DNA from: Okeania sp. SIO3I5
GTDB taxonomy: Bacteria; Cyanobacteriota; Cyanobacteriia; Cyanobacteriales; Microcoleaceae
Assembly (NCBI RefSeq): GCF_010672085.1
Contig: NZ_JAAHHT010000028.1
Span: forward strand, 41,450-101,514
Direction of reading: 5' to 3'
Length of the DNA: 60,065 nt
Below the pieces are notes generated by a model that was not told the DNA's origin, did not search any database, and saw only the letters and a list, made by a program, of their open reading frames with translations. Positions 1 through 9,453 of the stretch are shown one piece after another. The translations under genes and the position numbers were made by a program. Position 1 is the stretch's first letter; each line of letters starts with the position of its first letter.

Positions 1-402
1 AACCAAATTGAAAGTAGCAGATTGAATCTCATCTTCTCCATCTGCTGCTGGCAAATTTAAGATTTTTTGGGAAAATTCTAACTCTGGTTCTTGATATTCA
101 AAAGTTGTAACTTTATCTGTTTTTTCCAGATTTTCTTCTCCTGAATCTGGGTCAGGTAAATTATCAGAAATATTCTCAAAACTCTCGACTTTTTGGTTAG
201 GAACCAAATTGAAAGTAGCAGATTGAATCTCATCTTCTCCATCTGCTGCTGGCAAATTTAAGATTTTTTGGGAAAATTCTAACTCTGGTTCTTGATATTC
301 AAAAGTTGTAACTTTATCTGTTTTTTCCAGATTTACTTCTCCTGAATCTGGGTCAGGTAAATTATCAGAAACATTCTCAAAACTCTCTACTTTTTGCTCG
401 GA
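1..402. repeat. 201-bp in-frame tandem repeat inside the TPR gene
   Basis: Bases 1-201 and 202-402 are almost identical; a third, diverged copy starts near 403. The period of 201 bp is 67 codons, so the duplication keeps the frame and repeats an acidic segment (LPDPDSGEENLEKTDKV in one unit). Near identity of copies indicates recent duplication. More units may lie left of the window. Confidence 0.85.
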
Positions 403-1272
403 AATCAAATTGAAAGTAGCAGGTTGAATCCCATATTCTCTATCAGAAATAATAGCTCCCCTATTTTGTTCTCCTGTAAAATTTTCCTTCTCTATAAAAT
501 TCGTTGATTTTTGCGGAATTACTGAATCAATGTATTCCTTTATATTCTGATTATTCTCCCGTGCGAATTTTTGCCATTTAGCGAATAATACCTCCAATTC
601 CTCCTCAGTAGTTTCTGGTTTTAGTAACTTATATAATTTGTCAAAAGCTTCCCGATAATTTGGTTGAATAGACAAAGATTTTTGATAATAATCAAGAGCA
701 GATTCAAGATTTGTATACAGAGCAAATACCTCTGCCAACTTGAAATAAACTTTAGGAGCTTCTGGTTGAATTTGGAGCAACTTTTGATAACAATAAACCG
801 CTCGATCAAATTCCCCTATATAAGCAAATACATTTCCTAACATCAATTGTACAGATGTCAACTTTGGATTAATCTCCAAGGCTTTCTGATAATTTAAAAT
901 AGCTAAATTAAACTTCCTCTGTTTATAATAAACACTGCCAAGATTAGCATAAACTTCTGCAAAACTTGGCTGAACTTTTAACGCCTGATGATAAGTATTA
1001 ATTGCCTGTTCAAATAAATTCTGACTTTGAAAAATATTCCCTAAAGTCAAATAAGCAGAAGCAAAATTTGGCTGAATTTTAACTGCTTCTTGGCAAGCGG
1101 AAATCGCTGCATCAAAATTTCCTTGCATCAAATATACTTCAGCTAACTTCTTGTAAGCTTCCACATAATCTGATTTAATACTCAAAGCTTTTTGATAAGC
1201 AACCATCGCCGTATAAAGTTGTCCAGAATCTTTCAATTGATTGGCTGTATTGAAATAATTTTCAGCTAACAT
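1..1272 (-). CDS. TPR-repeat protein, C-terminus beyond window
   Basis: The reading frame opens at ATG 1270-1272 (MLAENYFNTANQLKDSG) and stays open to the left edge, so the C-terminus is missing. Residues 1 to about 210 are consecutive 34-residue tetratricopeptide repeats with the usual A/Y-A-Y-LG signature (for example ASAYLTLGNIF, AEVYANLGSVYYKQ), a protein-protein interaction scaffold. After about residue 250 the repeats stop and an acidic low-complexity tail begins, made of 67-residue units encoded by a 201-bp DNA duplication. Such TPR proteins in cyanobacteria often carry a glycosyltransferase or other enzyme at the C-terminus, which cannot be seen here. No signal peptide is evident. Function unknown. 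Confidence 0.8.
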   Translation of the reverse strand, partial: MLAENYFNTANQLKDSGQLYTAMVAYQKALSIKSDYVEAYKKLAEVYLMQGNFDAAISACQEAVKIQPNFASAYLTLGNIFQSQNLFEQAINTYHQALKVQPSFAEVYANLGSVYYKQRKFNLAILNYQKALEINPKLTSVQLMLGNVFAYIGEFDRAVYCYQKLLQIQPEAPKVYFKLAEVFALYTNLESALDYYQKSLSIQPNYREAFDKLYKLLKPETTEEELEVLFAKWQKFARENNQNIKEYIDSVIPQKSTNFIEKENFTGEQNRGAIISDREYGIQPATFNLISEQKVESFENVSDNLPDPDSGEVNLEKTDKVTTFEYQEPELEFSQKILNLPAADGEDEIQSATFNLVPNQKVESFENISDNLPDPDSGEENLEKTDKVTTFEYQEPELEFSQKILNLPAADGEDEIQSATFNLV

Positions 1273-2165
1273 TTTCTTTGCAAACCCTGATAGCGGTAAT
1301 ACTTGAGACTGCACCTAATTTTTTGTTGATTTTGGTAATAAGAATAGAACTCTTGCAAAAGTTTTAATTAAATTAATTCAAGTTCTGAAATCAACAATTT
1401 TATCCCCCTATTCCCTATTCCCTAAAAAAAGAATTTTTAGGATATTTTGAGCTGTGTTTTGTGTAAGCATTCAGCTATTAGCGGTCAGCTCTCAGCTTTT
1501 TAATAATGGGAGGTAGTTTTAGATAAATATAGATTTTAACAACTTTTGTAGTAAGATTTTATTCTAGTTCAATTAATATAGCTTTAAACCTATACCAAAA
1601 ATAATAGCTGATAGCTAATAGCTTCAGGATGAATGCTTACGGTTTTGTAATTCTAAAAACATTAAAACTCTACACTGAAAGCAAATGTGGGCCGTGTGGG
1701 TACGTAGCGTTAACTTCATATTCTCTAGACTCTAACAAGGAGTAATTTCCCATCCCAACTGCTTCCCTAAACTTAGATTCATATGATGATAACTTCATTA
1801 CCAAAAAATAAAGTTCAAAGCCTTCCCTTTTAAGGAGATGAAAAAAATATTCAACTCAGTATTTCAATCCCAATACTTTAGTCAGAGGTACTGATAACTG
1901 ATAACTGATAACTGAAATGACCTCTGTACCTATCAAGCCATACTTCTTTTTTTAAAAAACCCATTTGTAAAGCCAGAAAAGATGTCCAAATTTCTCGATC
2001 CTTTTAGATAAATTCTGCTTTTAAATTCTCCTCAATCTTGAATTGTAGCCATTCAATTATCATGGTATTTGTAGCAATAGAGAAAAAAGCATACTTGACT
2101 TTAACCTACCAATTAGTATAGGTAAGTTAGATAATGCTGATAATTCGATCTGGAGTATTGAAGGT
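1273..2165. other. Intergenic region with interspersed heptamer repeat
   Basis: No convincing gene is seen between the TPR gene and rpiA. The stretch is AT-rich. It holds, at 1861-1921, a copy of a dispersed element that starts ATTTCAATCCCAAT, contains three GATAACT heptamers and ends GAAATGAC, with short flanking inverted bases CAGAGGT/ACCTCTG. The rpiA promoter is expected in the last 150 bases but no clear consensus was picked. Confidence 0.6.
1861..1921. repeat. GATAACT heptamer STRR element, copy 1
   Basis: ATTTCAATCCCAAT is followed by CAGAGGT, three GATAACT heptamers and a GAAATGACCTCTG end. Related copies occur at about 6788-6812, 9129-9172, 19511-19560 and, degenerate, 58577-58635. 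This is a short tandemly repeated repetitive sequence of the kind known from filamentous cyanobacteria. Confidence 0.7.
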
Positions 2166-2501
2166 ATGATAACAGAACAAGACCCCACTAAGTTAATGAA
2201 ACAGCAAGTCGGTAAAGCTGCTGCTGACCGAATAAAATCTGGAATGATAGTAGGGTTAGGCACCGGTTCAACCGCTGCCTACATGATTCAATTTTTGGGG
2301 GAACGTCTCCAAAGTGGACAACTTAAAGATATTAAAGGTATCCCCACGTCCTTCCAGTCAAATGTATTAGCTAAAAAATATGGTGTACCATTAACAACTC
2401 TTGATGAAGTTGACCACATGGATATTGCCATTGATGGTGCCGATGAAGTTGACCCACAGAAAAATCTGATTAAGGGTGGTGGAGCTGCTCATACTCGAGA
2501 G
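2166..2501 (+). CDS. rpiA: Ribose-5-phosphate isomerase A, 5' exon
   Basis: Encodes the first 112 residues of RpiA, which interconverts ribose-5-P and ribulose-5-P in the Calvin and pentose-phosphate pathways. Family motifs are visible: [12 protein letters not shown] (phosphate-binding loop), [13 protein letters not shown] and [12 protein letters not shown] (active-site region with the catalytic acid segment). The start ATG 2166 follows a GAAGG ribosome site at 2159-2163. The codon for the final E ends at 2501 and the group II intron begins at the next base, GTGCGAC. The frame continues at 5143 with [10 protein letters not shown], giving a 237-residue spliced product, normal for RpiA. Translation without splicing would give a short protein ending near 2522. 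Confidence 0.93.
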
Positions 2502-3044
2502 GTGCGACTCGTTGGCCACTAAACTAGGAGACTAGGTATAAATGGCCGTTCCAAGTCAATACATGAGGAAAACCTCGACTTGTGAATAACTCTTATTGCC
2601 TTGGTGGTGAAATTCCATCTGCCCTGTTGTTGGGTTAACAGCATAGGCCACGGAGTAGAGACTGAACATCAATCTCCGAAGCTGGCCTAAAAGCGGGAAA
2701 ATACCAGTTACCTAGGAACGATACCGCAAGCAGAGGCTGACAAGTGGACGAACAGGAAGTAATCAAACTCTCGTGATATGGAACCATCCCAAAGGTAGCT
2801 ATGGGATGTAGGACGAAAGTCAGGGGGTCAATGGACAATCTTATCTCGCGGAGATTGTCAGCAATCATACCGAACCCTCCGGGAGATTTTGCCTCACTAA
2901 ATCAGTCGTAATAAAGGAATAAGGGAACGAGGAAACCTCTCTAAGACACCTAAGAATATAGGTCGATAACTTAGGAAGCCATTCAAGGTCAATCTACACT
3001 CATGTTGTAGGTCTTAGGGAGAGTAGGATTGGGTAAGAAGCATA

Positions 3045-3168
3045 CTAATTAATAATTAATAATTAATAATTAAGAGCGGACGAATAAGAGTAAATATTCA
3101 GTATCTGAATTGCTTAGTTTTTCCTAAACTCTAATAATTATTCATTGTTCATTATTCATTATTCATTG
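3045..3168 (+). repeat. Upstream arm of nested inverted heptamer repeats in intron domain IV
   Basis: 3045-3074 is a run of AATTAAT-type units and 3132-3168 a run of ATTCATT/GTTCATT units. They are reverse complements of two runs on the other side of the maturase gene (4991-5028 and 4949-4985 respectively), in mirrored order, so outer pairs with outer and inner with inner. Confidence 0.75.
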
Positions 3169-3212
3169 CTGACGTACCCACTGTTAGACGTAATGTAAAG
3201 TAATAATTAGCG

Positions 3213-4952
3213 ATGAATAAAGCTAAGACACTAAAAAGACGTTTAGGAAACCCTAAACCATTTTTAAGCGTGGCATGGGATACAAACGATATACCAGACC
3301 CAGTATGTATCAATCCAAATCTTAAATGGAGAGATATTAACTGGAAGAAGGTAGAAAAATTTGTATTTAAGTTGCAAAAATTAATTTACAGAGCATCCAG
3401 CCGTGGCGAAATCCGCAAGATGCGTAAATACCAAAGACTTCTGACCAAAAGTTATTACGCTAGGTTGCTAGCTGTTAGGCGTGTGACTCAGGATAATCAA
3501 GGTAAGAAAACTGCTGGAATAGATGGTATTAAAAATCTTCCTTCTATGCAGAGATTTAACTTGGTAAGTCTATTAAATTCACGTTACCTCAAAGCAAGCC
3601 CGACCCGTAGAGTCTGGATACCAAAACCAGGGAAAGACGAAAAACGCCCGTTAGGCATTCCTACAATGTACGACCGAGCGTTACAAGCCTTGGTGAAGTT
3701 AGGTATGGAACCAGAGTGGGAGGCACACTTTGAACCTAATAGCTATGGTTTTAGACCAGGACGGTCAACATACGATGCCATAGAGGCAATCCATATAAGC
3801 ATCAACCATAAACCAAAATATGTATTAGATGCTGACATATCCAAATGTTTTGACCGAATTAACCACGATGCACTGTTGGGAAAAATTGGTCAATCACCTT
3901 ACAGACGATTAATCAAACAATGGTTAAAATCTGGGGTATTTGACAATAAACAATTCTCAAACACTGTGGGAGGAACGCCACAGTCCGGGGTGATATCACC
4001 CTTACTAGCAAACATCGCCTTACATGGTATGGAAAAATGCTTAAATCAACTTGCTGAATCTTTACCAGGAAGAAAGCGAGATAATAAAACAGCATTATCC
4101 TTAATACGCTATGCTGATGACTTTGTTATCCTACACAAAGACATCAAAGTAGTGCTACAAGCAAAAGCTGTGATACAGGAATGGTTAAACCAGGTAGGAT
4201 TAGAACTAAAACCAGAAAAAACCAAAATTGTCCACACCTTGGAAGAGTACGAAGGGAATAAACCAGGATTTGACTTCTTAGGATTTACAATTAGGCAATT
4301 TAAAGTTAAGTCAACCGAACAAGGGTTTAAAACGTTGATTAAACCATCCTCCAAGAGTATAAAAACTCACTATCGGAAACTGGCGGATATGTGTGACAAG
4401 CTTAAAACCTCTACCACTAAAGCTTTAATAGCTAAATTAAATCCGGTAATTAGGGGATGGGCTAACTATTTCTCAACTGTGGTCAGTAAAGAAATATTCA
4501 GTAAAATGAATATGCTTTTACTGAAAAGACTATGGGGATGGGCAAGTAGAAGACACCCAAAGAAATCTGCTGAATGGGTTAAAGATAAGTATTTCCCTCG
4601 TTGCAAAGAAACCAGAAATTGGGTACTTAATGACGGCGAGTATATACTTAACCTGCACTCAGATGTGCCTATTATTAGGCACATAAAAGTTAAAGGTGTT
4701 AAATCCCCTTATGATGGCGATTGGACTTATTGGAGTAGCAGAATCGGCAAACACCCAGGCGTAAGGAAAGAAGTCACAATGCTGTTAAAACGGCAAAAGA
4801 ATAAATGCGCATTTTGTGGGCTAACCTTTAGTCCGTCTGACCTTATGGAAGTTGACCATATAAAACCAAGGTCTAAAGGTGGTGACAACACATATAAGAA
4901 TAAACAATTGTTGCACCGACATTGCCACGATACAAAAACTGCCTTTCAATAA
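3213..4952 (+). CDS. ltrA: Group II intron reverse transcriptase/maturase with HNH endonuclease
   Basis: 579 residues. The N-terminal RT-0 and RT-1 to RT-7 blocks are visible: WIPKPGKDEKRPLGIPTM, then GFRPGRST, then the catalytic YADD at residues 300-303. Next comes the maturase X domain (about 370-480) with RGWANYFS, and a C-terminal HNH nuclease of the CxxC...DH...HxxC type (CAFCG at about 533, EVDHIKPRSKGGDN, HRHCHD). It promotes intron splicing and retrohoming by target-primed reverse transcription. All key residues are intact, so the intron looks mobile. It lies in intron domain IV and its TAA stop at 4950-4952 is already inside a flanking heptamer repeat. Confidence 0.95.
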   Translation: MNKAKTLKRRLGNPKPFLSVAWDTNDIPDPVCINPNLKWRDINWKKVEKFVFKLQKLIYRASSRGEIRKMRKYQRLLTKSYYARLLAVRRVTQDNQGKKTAGIDGIKNLPSMQRFNLVSLLNSRYLKASPTRRVWIPKPGKDEKRPLGIPTMYDRALQALVKLGMEPEWEAHFEPNSYGFRPGRSTYDAIEAIHISINHKPKYVLDADISKCFDRINHDALLGKIGQSPYRRLIKQWLKSGVFDNKQFSNTVGGTPQSGVISPLLANIALHGMEKCLNQLAESLPGRKRDNKTALSLIRYADDFVILHKDIKVVLQAKAVIQEWLNQVGLELKPEKTKIVHTLEEYEGNKPGFDFLGFTIRQFKVKSTEQGFKTLIKPSSKSIKTHYRKLADMCDKLKTSTTKALIAKLNPVIRGWANYFSTVVSKEIFSKMNMLLLKRLWGWASRRHPKKSAEWVKDKYFPRCKETRNWVLNDGEYILNLHSDVPIIRHIKVKGVKSPYDGDWTYWSSRIGKHPGVRKEVTMLLKRQKNKCAFCGLTFSPSDLMEVDHIKPRSKGGDNTYKNKQLLHRHCHDTKTAFQ

Positions 4953-5028
4953 TGAATAATGAACAATTAATAATGAACAATTAATTTGTTTTTAATTATT
5001 AATTATTAATTATTAATTATTAATTAAG
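4949..5028 (+). repeat. Downstream arm of nested inverted heptamer repeats in intron domain IV
   Basis: 4949-4985 holds AATGAATAATGAACAATTAA-type units; 4991-5028 holds TTAATTA units. They complement the runs at 3132-3168 and 3045-3074. In RNA this could close a long AU stem around the maturase ORF. Confidence 0.75.
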
Positions 5029-5065
5029 GCAAGGATGTACCCATGACAAGGGACGTTTAGGAGAG

Positions 5066-5099
5066 GAGCCGTGTGAGGTGAAAGTCTCACGCACGGTTC
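5066..5099 (+). ncRNA. Group II intron domain V catalytic hairpin
   Basis: A 34-nt hairpin GAGCCGTGTGAGG...GCACGGTTC with a GAAA-type tetraloop (GTGAAAGT), the standard length and pattern of group II domain V. It coordinates the catalytic metal ions of splicing. Confidence 0.9.
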
Positions 5100-5142
5100 T
5101 GAAGACGAGTCGGGTAGGGTAACTTGCCTGGCTTAGTTTAAC

Positions 5143-5520
5143 AAAATTGTGGACTGTTTAGCAGAACAGTTTATTGTAGTAGTAGATAGTTCTAAATTAG
5201 TGGATAAATTGGGTTCTACCTTTTTATTGCCAGTAGAAGTTATACCTATGGCAATAACTCCTGTGATGCGGGCGATCGAAAAACTGGGGGGTAAACCAGA
5301 ATTACGGATGGGGGTGAAGAAAGCTGGACCTGTAGTGACTGATGAAGGTAATCTGGTTGTTGATGTTAAATATGATTTTATTGATAATCCCGCCGAGCTA
5401 GAAAAAAGTTTAAATAATATTCCTGGCGTTTTGGAAAATGGTTTATTTGTAGGGGTTGCAGATGTAATTTTAGTAGGAGAAATTCAGGATGGGCAACCAA
5501 TAGTTAGGGAAATTTCGTGA
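5143..5520 (+). CDS. rpiA: Ribose-5-phosphate isomerase A, 3' exon
   Basis: Encodes the last 125 residues ([10 protein letters not shown] to REIS, TGA at 5518-5520). It includes [12 protein letters not shown], the VEVIPMA segment and GGKPELRMG, all characteristic of RpiA. The first complete codon AAA is at 5143, directly after the intron AC end. With the 5' exon it makes a full 237-residue enzyme. A strong terminator lies 217 bases downstream at 5737-5767. Confidence 0.92.
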   Translation, partial: KIVDCLAEQFIVVVDSSKLVDKLGSTFLLPVEVIPMAITPVMRAIEKLGGKPELRMGVKKAGPVVTDEGNLVVDVKYDFIDNPAELEKSLNNIPGVLENGLFVGVADVILVGEIQDGQPIVREIS

Positions 5521-5569
5521 CAAGTAATAAGTCAGAAATCAGAAGTTAAACTTTGACTCTAACTGAATA

Positions 5570-5661
5570 TAGAAATCTCCACCCAAAGAGGGAGTAGGGA
5601 GAAATAATTGATTATTTCTGTACGATCATTGATTTTCTGTTTTTATTATTGGAGATGTCTA
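5570..5661. mobile_element. MITE of the AGACATCTCC family, copy A
   Basis: Terminal inverted repeats TAGAAATCTCC (5570-5580) and GGAGATGTCTA (5651-5661) flank about 70 bp with no gene. The internal GAGGGAGTAGGGAGAAATAA and AATTGATT motifs recur in the copies at 51011-51133 and 58091-58199, in the same order. No transposase inside. Confidence 0.65.
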
Positions 5662-5736
5662 ATACTTATAAATAAAAATATTAAGCCAAGCTCCACAATA
5701 AAACATCAATTCTAGGATATTTAAGTCTTGATATAT

Positions 5737-5767
5737 AAAACCCGGTCTCTAAACGAGACCGGGTTTT
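5737..5767. terminator. Strong bidirectional intrinsic terminator
   Basis: AAAACCCGGTCTC, a 5-base loop and GAGACCGGGTTTT form a perfect 13-bp stem with flanking A and T runs on both sides. It can end rpiA (plus) and the small gene at 5833-5997 (minus), which converge on it. Confidence 0.9.
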
Positions 5768-5832
5768 AATGCAACTAATAAACATTAGGGAAAATTACTA
5801 TTAGCTAAATTTCATATTCAAGAGTACTGATT

Positions 5833-5997
5833 TTAGTTTAGTAATTGTCTTTCTGCTTCCAAGATTTTTACTAAGTTTTGATTTCCTTTGGCTCTAGCTG
5901 CTTCCAGGCGATGAGCCAATCTTTTTTCTATATTGGCTCGATGAACTTCGTTCAACTTAACTAGGCTTTTTGGGGTATTTCTGTTCATTATGGACAT
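5833..5997 (-). CDS. Small conserved cyanobacterial protein (54 aa)
   Basis: ATG 5995-5997 to TAA 5833-5835 encodes 54 residues beginning MSIMNRNTPKSLVKLNEVHR and ending LEAERQLLN. It is highly charged and predicted mostly helical. A purine-rich AGAGATAAAAAA precedes the ATG. I recall similar short proteins in other filamentous cyanobacteria but know no function. An internal ATG at codon 4 is an alternative start. It converges with rpiA at the shared terminator. Confidence 0.6.
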   Translation of the reverse strand: MSIMNRNTPKSLVKLNEVHRANIEKRLAHRLEAARAKGNQNLVKILEAERQLLN

Positions 5998-7132
5998 TTT
6001 TTTATCTCTTTTATTGTATTGCTTACATTTTTAATTTAGCACGCATAGCAAACATCAACCAGTTTAGGTGTTCAAAACGAACAATTTTTATCAGCGAATA
6101 TCCAAACAGTACATAATATTGAAATACGCTAAACTTCCTATATTTGTAGAAATTATCAAAAAAAATCTACAAAAAGTAACTGGAAAATTATCTCTATAAG
6201 AAAGCATTACAAATGTATAATAATCTTTATTTATATTGTTTTTATCTAGTTTGAATCTTAATTTGTACTTTTAAAATTCTGGGTTTACTTGATTAAAAGC
6301 CTATTATTAAGAAATATTTTTGAGCAAATATCGGAGATTTTTATAAATACCTATATTCAACCTAAAGTAATTAGTTTAAATTTTATTAAGAAATGATTTG
6401 GAAAGGAAATATGGGAAGTGTGGGGAGTGTGGGAGGTGTGGGAGGTGTGGGAGGTGTGAGGAGTGTGGGGAGTGTGCATTGGAATTATAGTTTTAGAGTT
6501 TATGAAGTAATTGGACTTTGGGATTTTTTACACTGAAAATGGCTTCAAACCCAGTATTGGCAAGGGAAATACCTGAACTTGCTTAAAATAGCTGTTTGCT
6601 CCGCATTCCGCAGAAAAACCTAGATATATCAAGAAAACGTCTAATCTCAGGTAAAAATATTGCTGTATAAGGGTTTAACCTTATTTTTAACCTGTTTTTT
6701 CCCAAAGTCCAGCTACAAAGATTTATCCCAAGGTTCAGCAACGCCAGAAAACACAAATATTTCCCAGTATTACTTCAGGAGTTATAGATACTGATAACTA
6801 ATAACTGAAATGACACTTTGCCAAGTAGATAGGCAACATTCAACGTAAAATAATCGCAGCAAGTAAATTTTTTAAAACGCCGACTGACTCTTGTCCTCTC
6901 AGAGTCAATACATAGAGATTTCCCCATCATTTTCCACCTCAAGAAAAATTCTGAGAAACTCCACTAGATTCAATAGCTTTTCTCCAGAAAATAAAATTGG
7001 CCAGGCACTGATTAACGATCATTACCTAATAAAAAACCAAAAAATCTCTAGATACACGTTACAATCCTCTACTGTAAAGCATTATGAATTAGCCAAAATT
7101 CTTAATTACACGAAAATTTCAAATTATCTAAA
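5998..7132. other. Intergenic region with GTGGGAG minisatellite
   Basis: No convincing gene in 1135 bp. It holds a minisatellite at 6411-6477 and a degenerate GATAACT heptamer element near 6788-6812. A 246-bp open frame at 6891-7136 was judged spurious. The ndhB promoter and leader must lie in the last part. Confidence 0.55.
6411..6477. repeat. GTGTGGGAG minisatellite
   Basis: About seven copies of a 9-10 bp unit (TGTGGGAGG/TGTGGGGAG). The same type of unit appears in opposite orientation at about 26420-26500. Confidence 0.85.
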
Positions 7133-8713
7133 ATGATAGATTTCTCTACCATTGCAGCCCAACTTAATGCAGGCACTATTCTTCCAGAAGGAATAGTTAT
7201 TATTACCCTGCTGGTAGTTCTCGTCGGAGACCTAATAGTGGGGCGTAGTTCTACTAAATGGACTCCTTATGCAGCCATTTTTGGTCTCTTCGGAGCAATT
7301 GTGGCCTTATATACTCAATGGGACAGTACAAATACCATTGGCTTTTTAGGAGGCTTTAATGCTGATGCCCTTAGTGTTATATTTAGAGGCATTATTGCTC
7401 TATGTGCAATTACTACTATATTGATGTCGATTGCATATATAGAACAAACAGGTACTCCACTAGGAGAATTTATTTGCATTCTACTCACTGCTACTTTGGG
7501 GGCAATGTTTCTTTCTGGAGCAGATGAGTTAGTAATGATTTTTGTCTCTCTCGAAACTCTGAGTATCTCCTCTTATTTATTAACAGGTTATACAAAACGT
7601 GACCCTCGTTCCAATGAAGCAGCATTAAAATATTTACTCATTGGAGCTGCTAGTTCCGCCGTTTTTCTCTATGGCATTTCTCTACTCTATGGTTTGTCTG
7701 GTGGAGAAACTCGGTTAACAGCGATCGCCTCTAGTATGGCGAATGGTTCTGGTGGTGGAGTTTCCCTAGCTCTAGTCATTGCCTTAGTATTTGCTATTGC
7801 AGGTATTTCTTTCAAAATTTCTGCCGTTCCTTTTCACCAATGGACTCCAGATGTTTATGAAGGTTCTCCTACTCCAGTGGTAGCCTTTCTTTCAGTTGGT
7901 TCTAAAGCAGCAGGTTTTGCTCTAGCTATTCGTCTTTTAGTCACAGCTTTCCCATTAGTTTCGGAACAGTGGCATTTTGTATTTACGGCCTTAGCTATTC
8001 TGAGTATGGTATTGGGTAATGTAGTTGCTCTTGCTCAAACTAGCATGAAACGTCTACTTGCTTACTCATCTATTGGACAAGCTGGTTTTGTAATGATTGG
8101 TCTTTTGGCCAATACTGAAGCTGGTTACGCTAGCATGATATTCTATCTGCTAATTTACCTATTTATGAACTTGGGTGGTTTTACCTGTGTGATTCTATTT
8201 TCTCTACGTACAGGTACAGACCAAATTAGCGAATATGCAGGGTTATACCAAAAAGACCCACTTTTAACATTGGGGTTGAGTCTTTGTTTGTTGTCTTTAG
8301 GTGGTATTCCTCCACTTGCAGGTTTCTTCGGTAAAATTTACCTGTTTTGGGCAGGTTGGCAAGCTGGATTATATTGGTTAGTTTTGTTAGGATTAATTAC
8401 CAGTGTGGCTTCTATTTACTATTACATTCGTGTGGTAAAAATGATGGTAGTAAAAGAACCACAAGAGATGTCGGATGTTATCAAAAATTATCCTCCTATT
8501 CGTTGGAACCTTCCTGGTATGCGTCCTTTACAAGTAGGATTAATTGTGTCAGTTTTGGCAACTTCTTTAGCTGGAATTTTATCTAATCCTTTGTTTACTT
8601 TAGCTAATAATTCTATTGCTAAAACTCCCATGTTACATTCGGCTTTAGTTCAAACTGTTGAAACTAATTCAGTGGCAAATAAAGTAGATGTTTCTTTGTC
8701 TGCAAAAAATTAG
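7133..8713 (+). CDS. ndhB: NAD(P)H-quinone oxidoreductase subunit 2 (NdhB)
   Basis: 526 residues of highly hydrophobic sequence with about 14 membrane segments, the length normal for cyanobacterial NdhB. It is a proton-pumping antiporter-like subunit of NDH-1 in the thylakoid membrane, serving respiration, cyclic electron flow and CO2 uptake. Family motifs include [15 protein letters not shown], the lysine-bearing [34 protein letters not shown] and [11 protein letters not shown]. The start ATG 7133 is preceded by an AT-rich leader. It is monocistronic here with a terminator hairpin 40 bp after the stop. Confidence 0.97.
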   Translation: MIDFSTIAAQLNAGTILPEGIVIITLLVVLVGDLIVGRSSTKWTPYAAIFGLFGAIVALYTQWDSTNTIGFLGGFNADALSVIFRGIIALCAITTILMSIAYIEQTGTPLGEFICILLTATLGAMFLSGADELVMIFVSLETLSISSYLLTGYTKRDPRSNEAALKYLLIGAASSAVFLYGISLLYGLSGGETRLTAIASSMANGSGGGVSLALVIALVFAIAGISFKISAVPFHQWTPDVYEGSPTPVVAFLSVGSKAAGFALAIRLLVTAFPLVSEQWHFVFTALAILSMVLGNVVALAQTSMKRLLAYSSIGQAGFVMIGLLANTEAGYASMIFYLLIYLFMNLGGFTCVILFSLRTGTDQISEYAGLYQKDPLLTLGLSLCLLSLGGIPPLAGFFGKIYLFWAGWQAGLYWLVLLGLITSVASIYYYIRVVKMMVVKEPQEMSDVIKNYPPIRWNLPGMRPLQVGLIVSVLATSLAGILSNPLFTLANNSIAKTPMLHSALVQTVETNSVANKVDVSLSAKN

Positions 8714-8751
8714 TTTGATTGGTTTTTAGGAAGTGAAGTTCAGGATGAGAA

Positions 8752-8784
8752 ATGTTCGACTCAATTAAGTCGAGCATTTTTTAT
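8752..8784 (+). terminator. Intrinsic terminator after ndhB
   Basis: TGTTCGACT and AAGTCGAGCA pair (one G-U) around a CAATT loop and are followed by TTTTTTATTT. Confidence 0.8.
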
Positions 8785-9453
8785 TTACCTTTTTTATCTA
8801 CCTTTTTTATTAATCAAAATAATTTGGATAATTGGGTTGAAAACCCCGCCTTTGAAGGGGAAATATTTCGGGAAGGTTCTCAAAAGCGCCTTTACAAGAA
8901 CAACTTTTGACTACTGACTTTATTTCCGAGTTACTAAAAAATCAGGTCTCTTGCCTCTCCTTTTAAGGGTTTTAAGGGGATGAGAAAAATTAATTTCCTT
9001 ATTTTAAGCCTCTGGGTTGGTGTTGCTGAAATGTAATGGTCAATAGCTGAAGGTAACATTGTAAAATATACTTTTTTCGTGTTTTACTTAATCTAAAAAT
9101 CATTACCAATCAGCAACGCCCTGGGTTCATCCAGAGGTACTGATAACTGATAACTGATAACTGATAACTGAAACTACCCATCCCATTTTTTCAATTATTT
9201 GCCCATAAATAGGGATGGGATTTAAATTTAAAATTTAGTTGCTGAGATATAGGGTCTCTCAGACTAACAAGGTACACCTATCTTTATTTCTATTCTATTC
9301 CCTATCCCTTTTCTCTATTCCCTAAAAATTACGAATTTTGTACCTTAGCAGTATGGGAATTGCTATATATAATTATCCTTGAATAACCACCTTAATTTTT
9401 ACTAACTGACAAGTTGATAAATAATCGTATCAACTAATAGAAAGTGATAAATA
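8785..9453. other. Intergenic region, dispersed repeats only
   Basis: No gene seen. It contains a GATAACT heptamer element at about 9129-9172 (four heptamers) and a CCCATCCC/GGGATGGG inverted pair around 9177-9219. Confidence 0.5.

Larger units (their letters stand above)
2502..5142 (+). mobile_element. Group II intron inserted in rpiA
   Basis: A 2641-bp bacterial group II intron on the rpiA sense strand. The 5' end is the conserved GTGCGAC at 2502. Domain V is a 34-nt hairpin at 5066-5099 (GAGCCGTG ... CACGGTTC), followed by a domain VI-like hairpin and an AC 3' end at 5141-5142. Removing 2502-5142 joins TRE to KIVDCL in frame, exactly as in intact RpiA, which fixes both boundaries. Domain IV carries the intron-encoded protein. 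Because rpiA is a central carbon gene, splicing must work in vivo unless another rpiA copy exists outside the window. Confidence 0.93.

Noticed and set aside
6891..7136. Open frame of 81 codons just before ndhB
   Set aside because: Starts only at TTG without a ribosome site, composition is that of AT-rich leader, and it overlaps the ndhB start. No recognisable protein.
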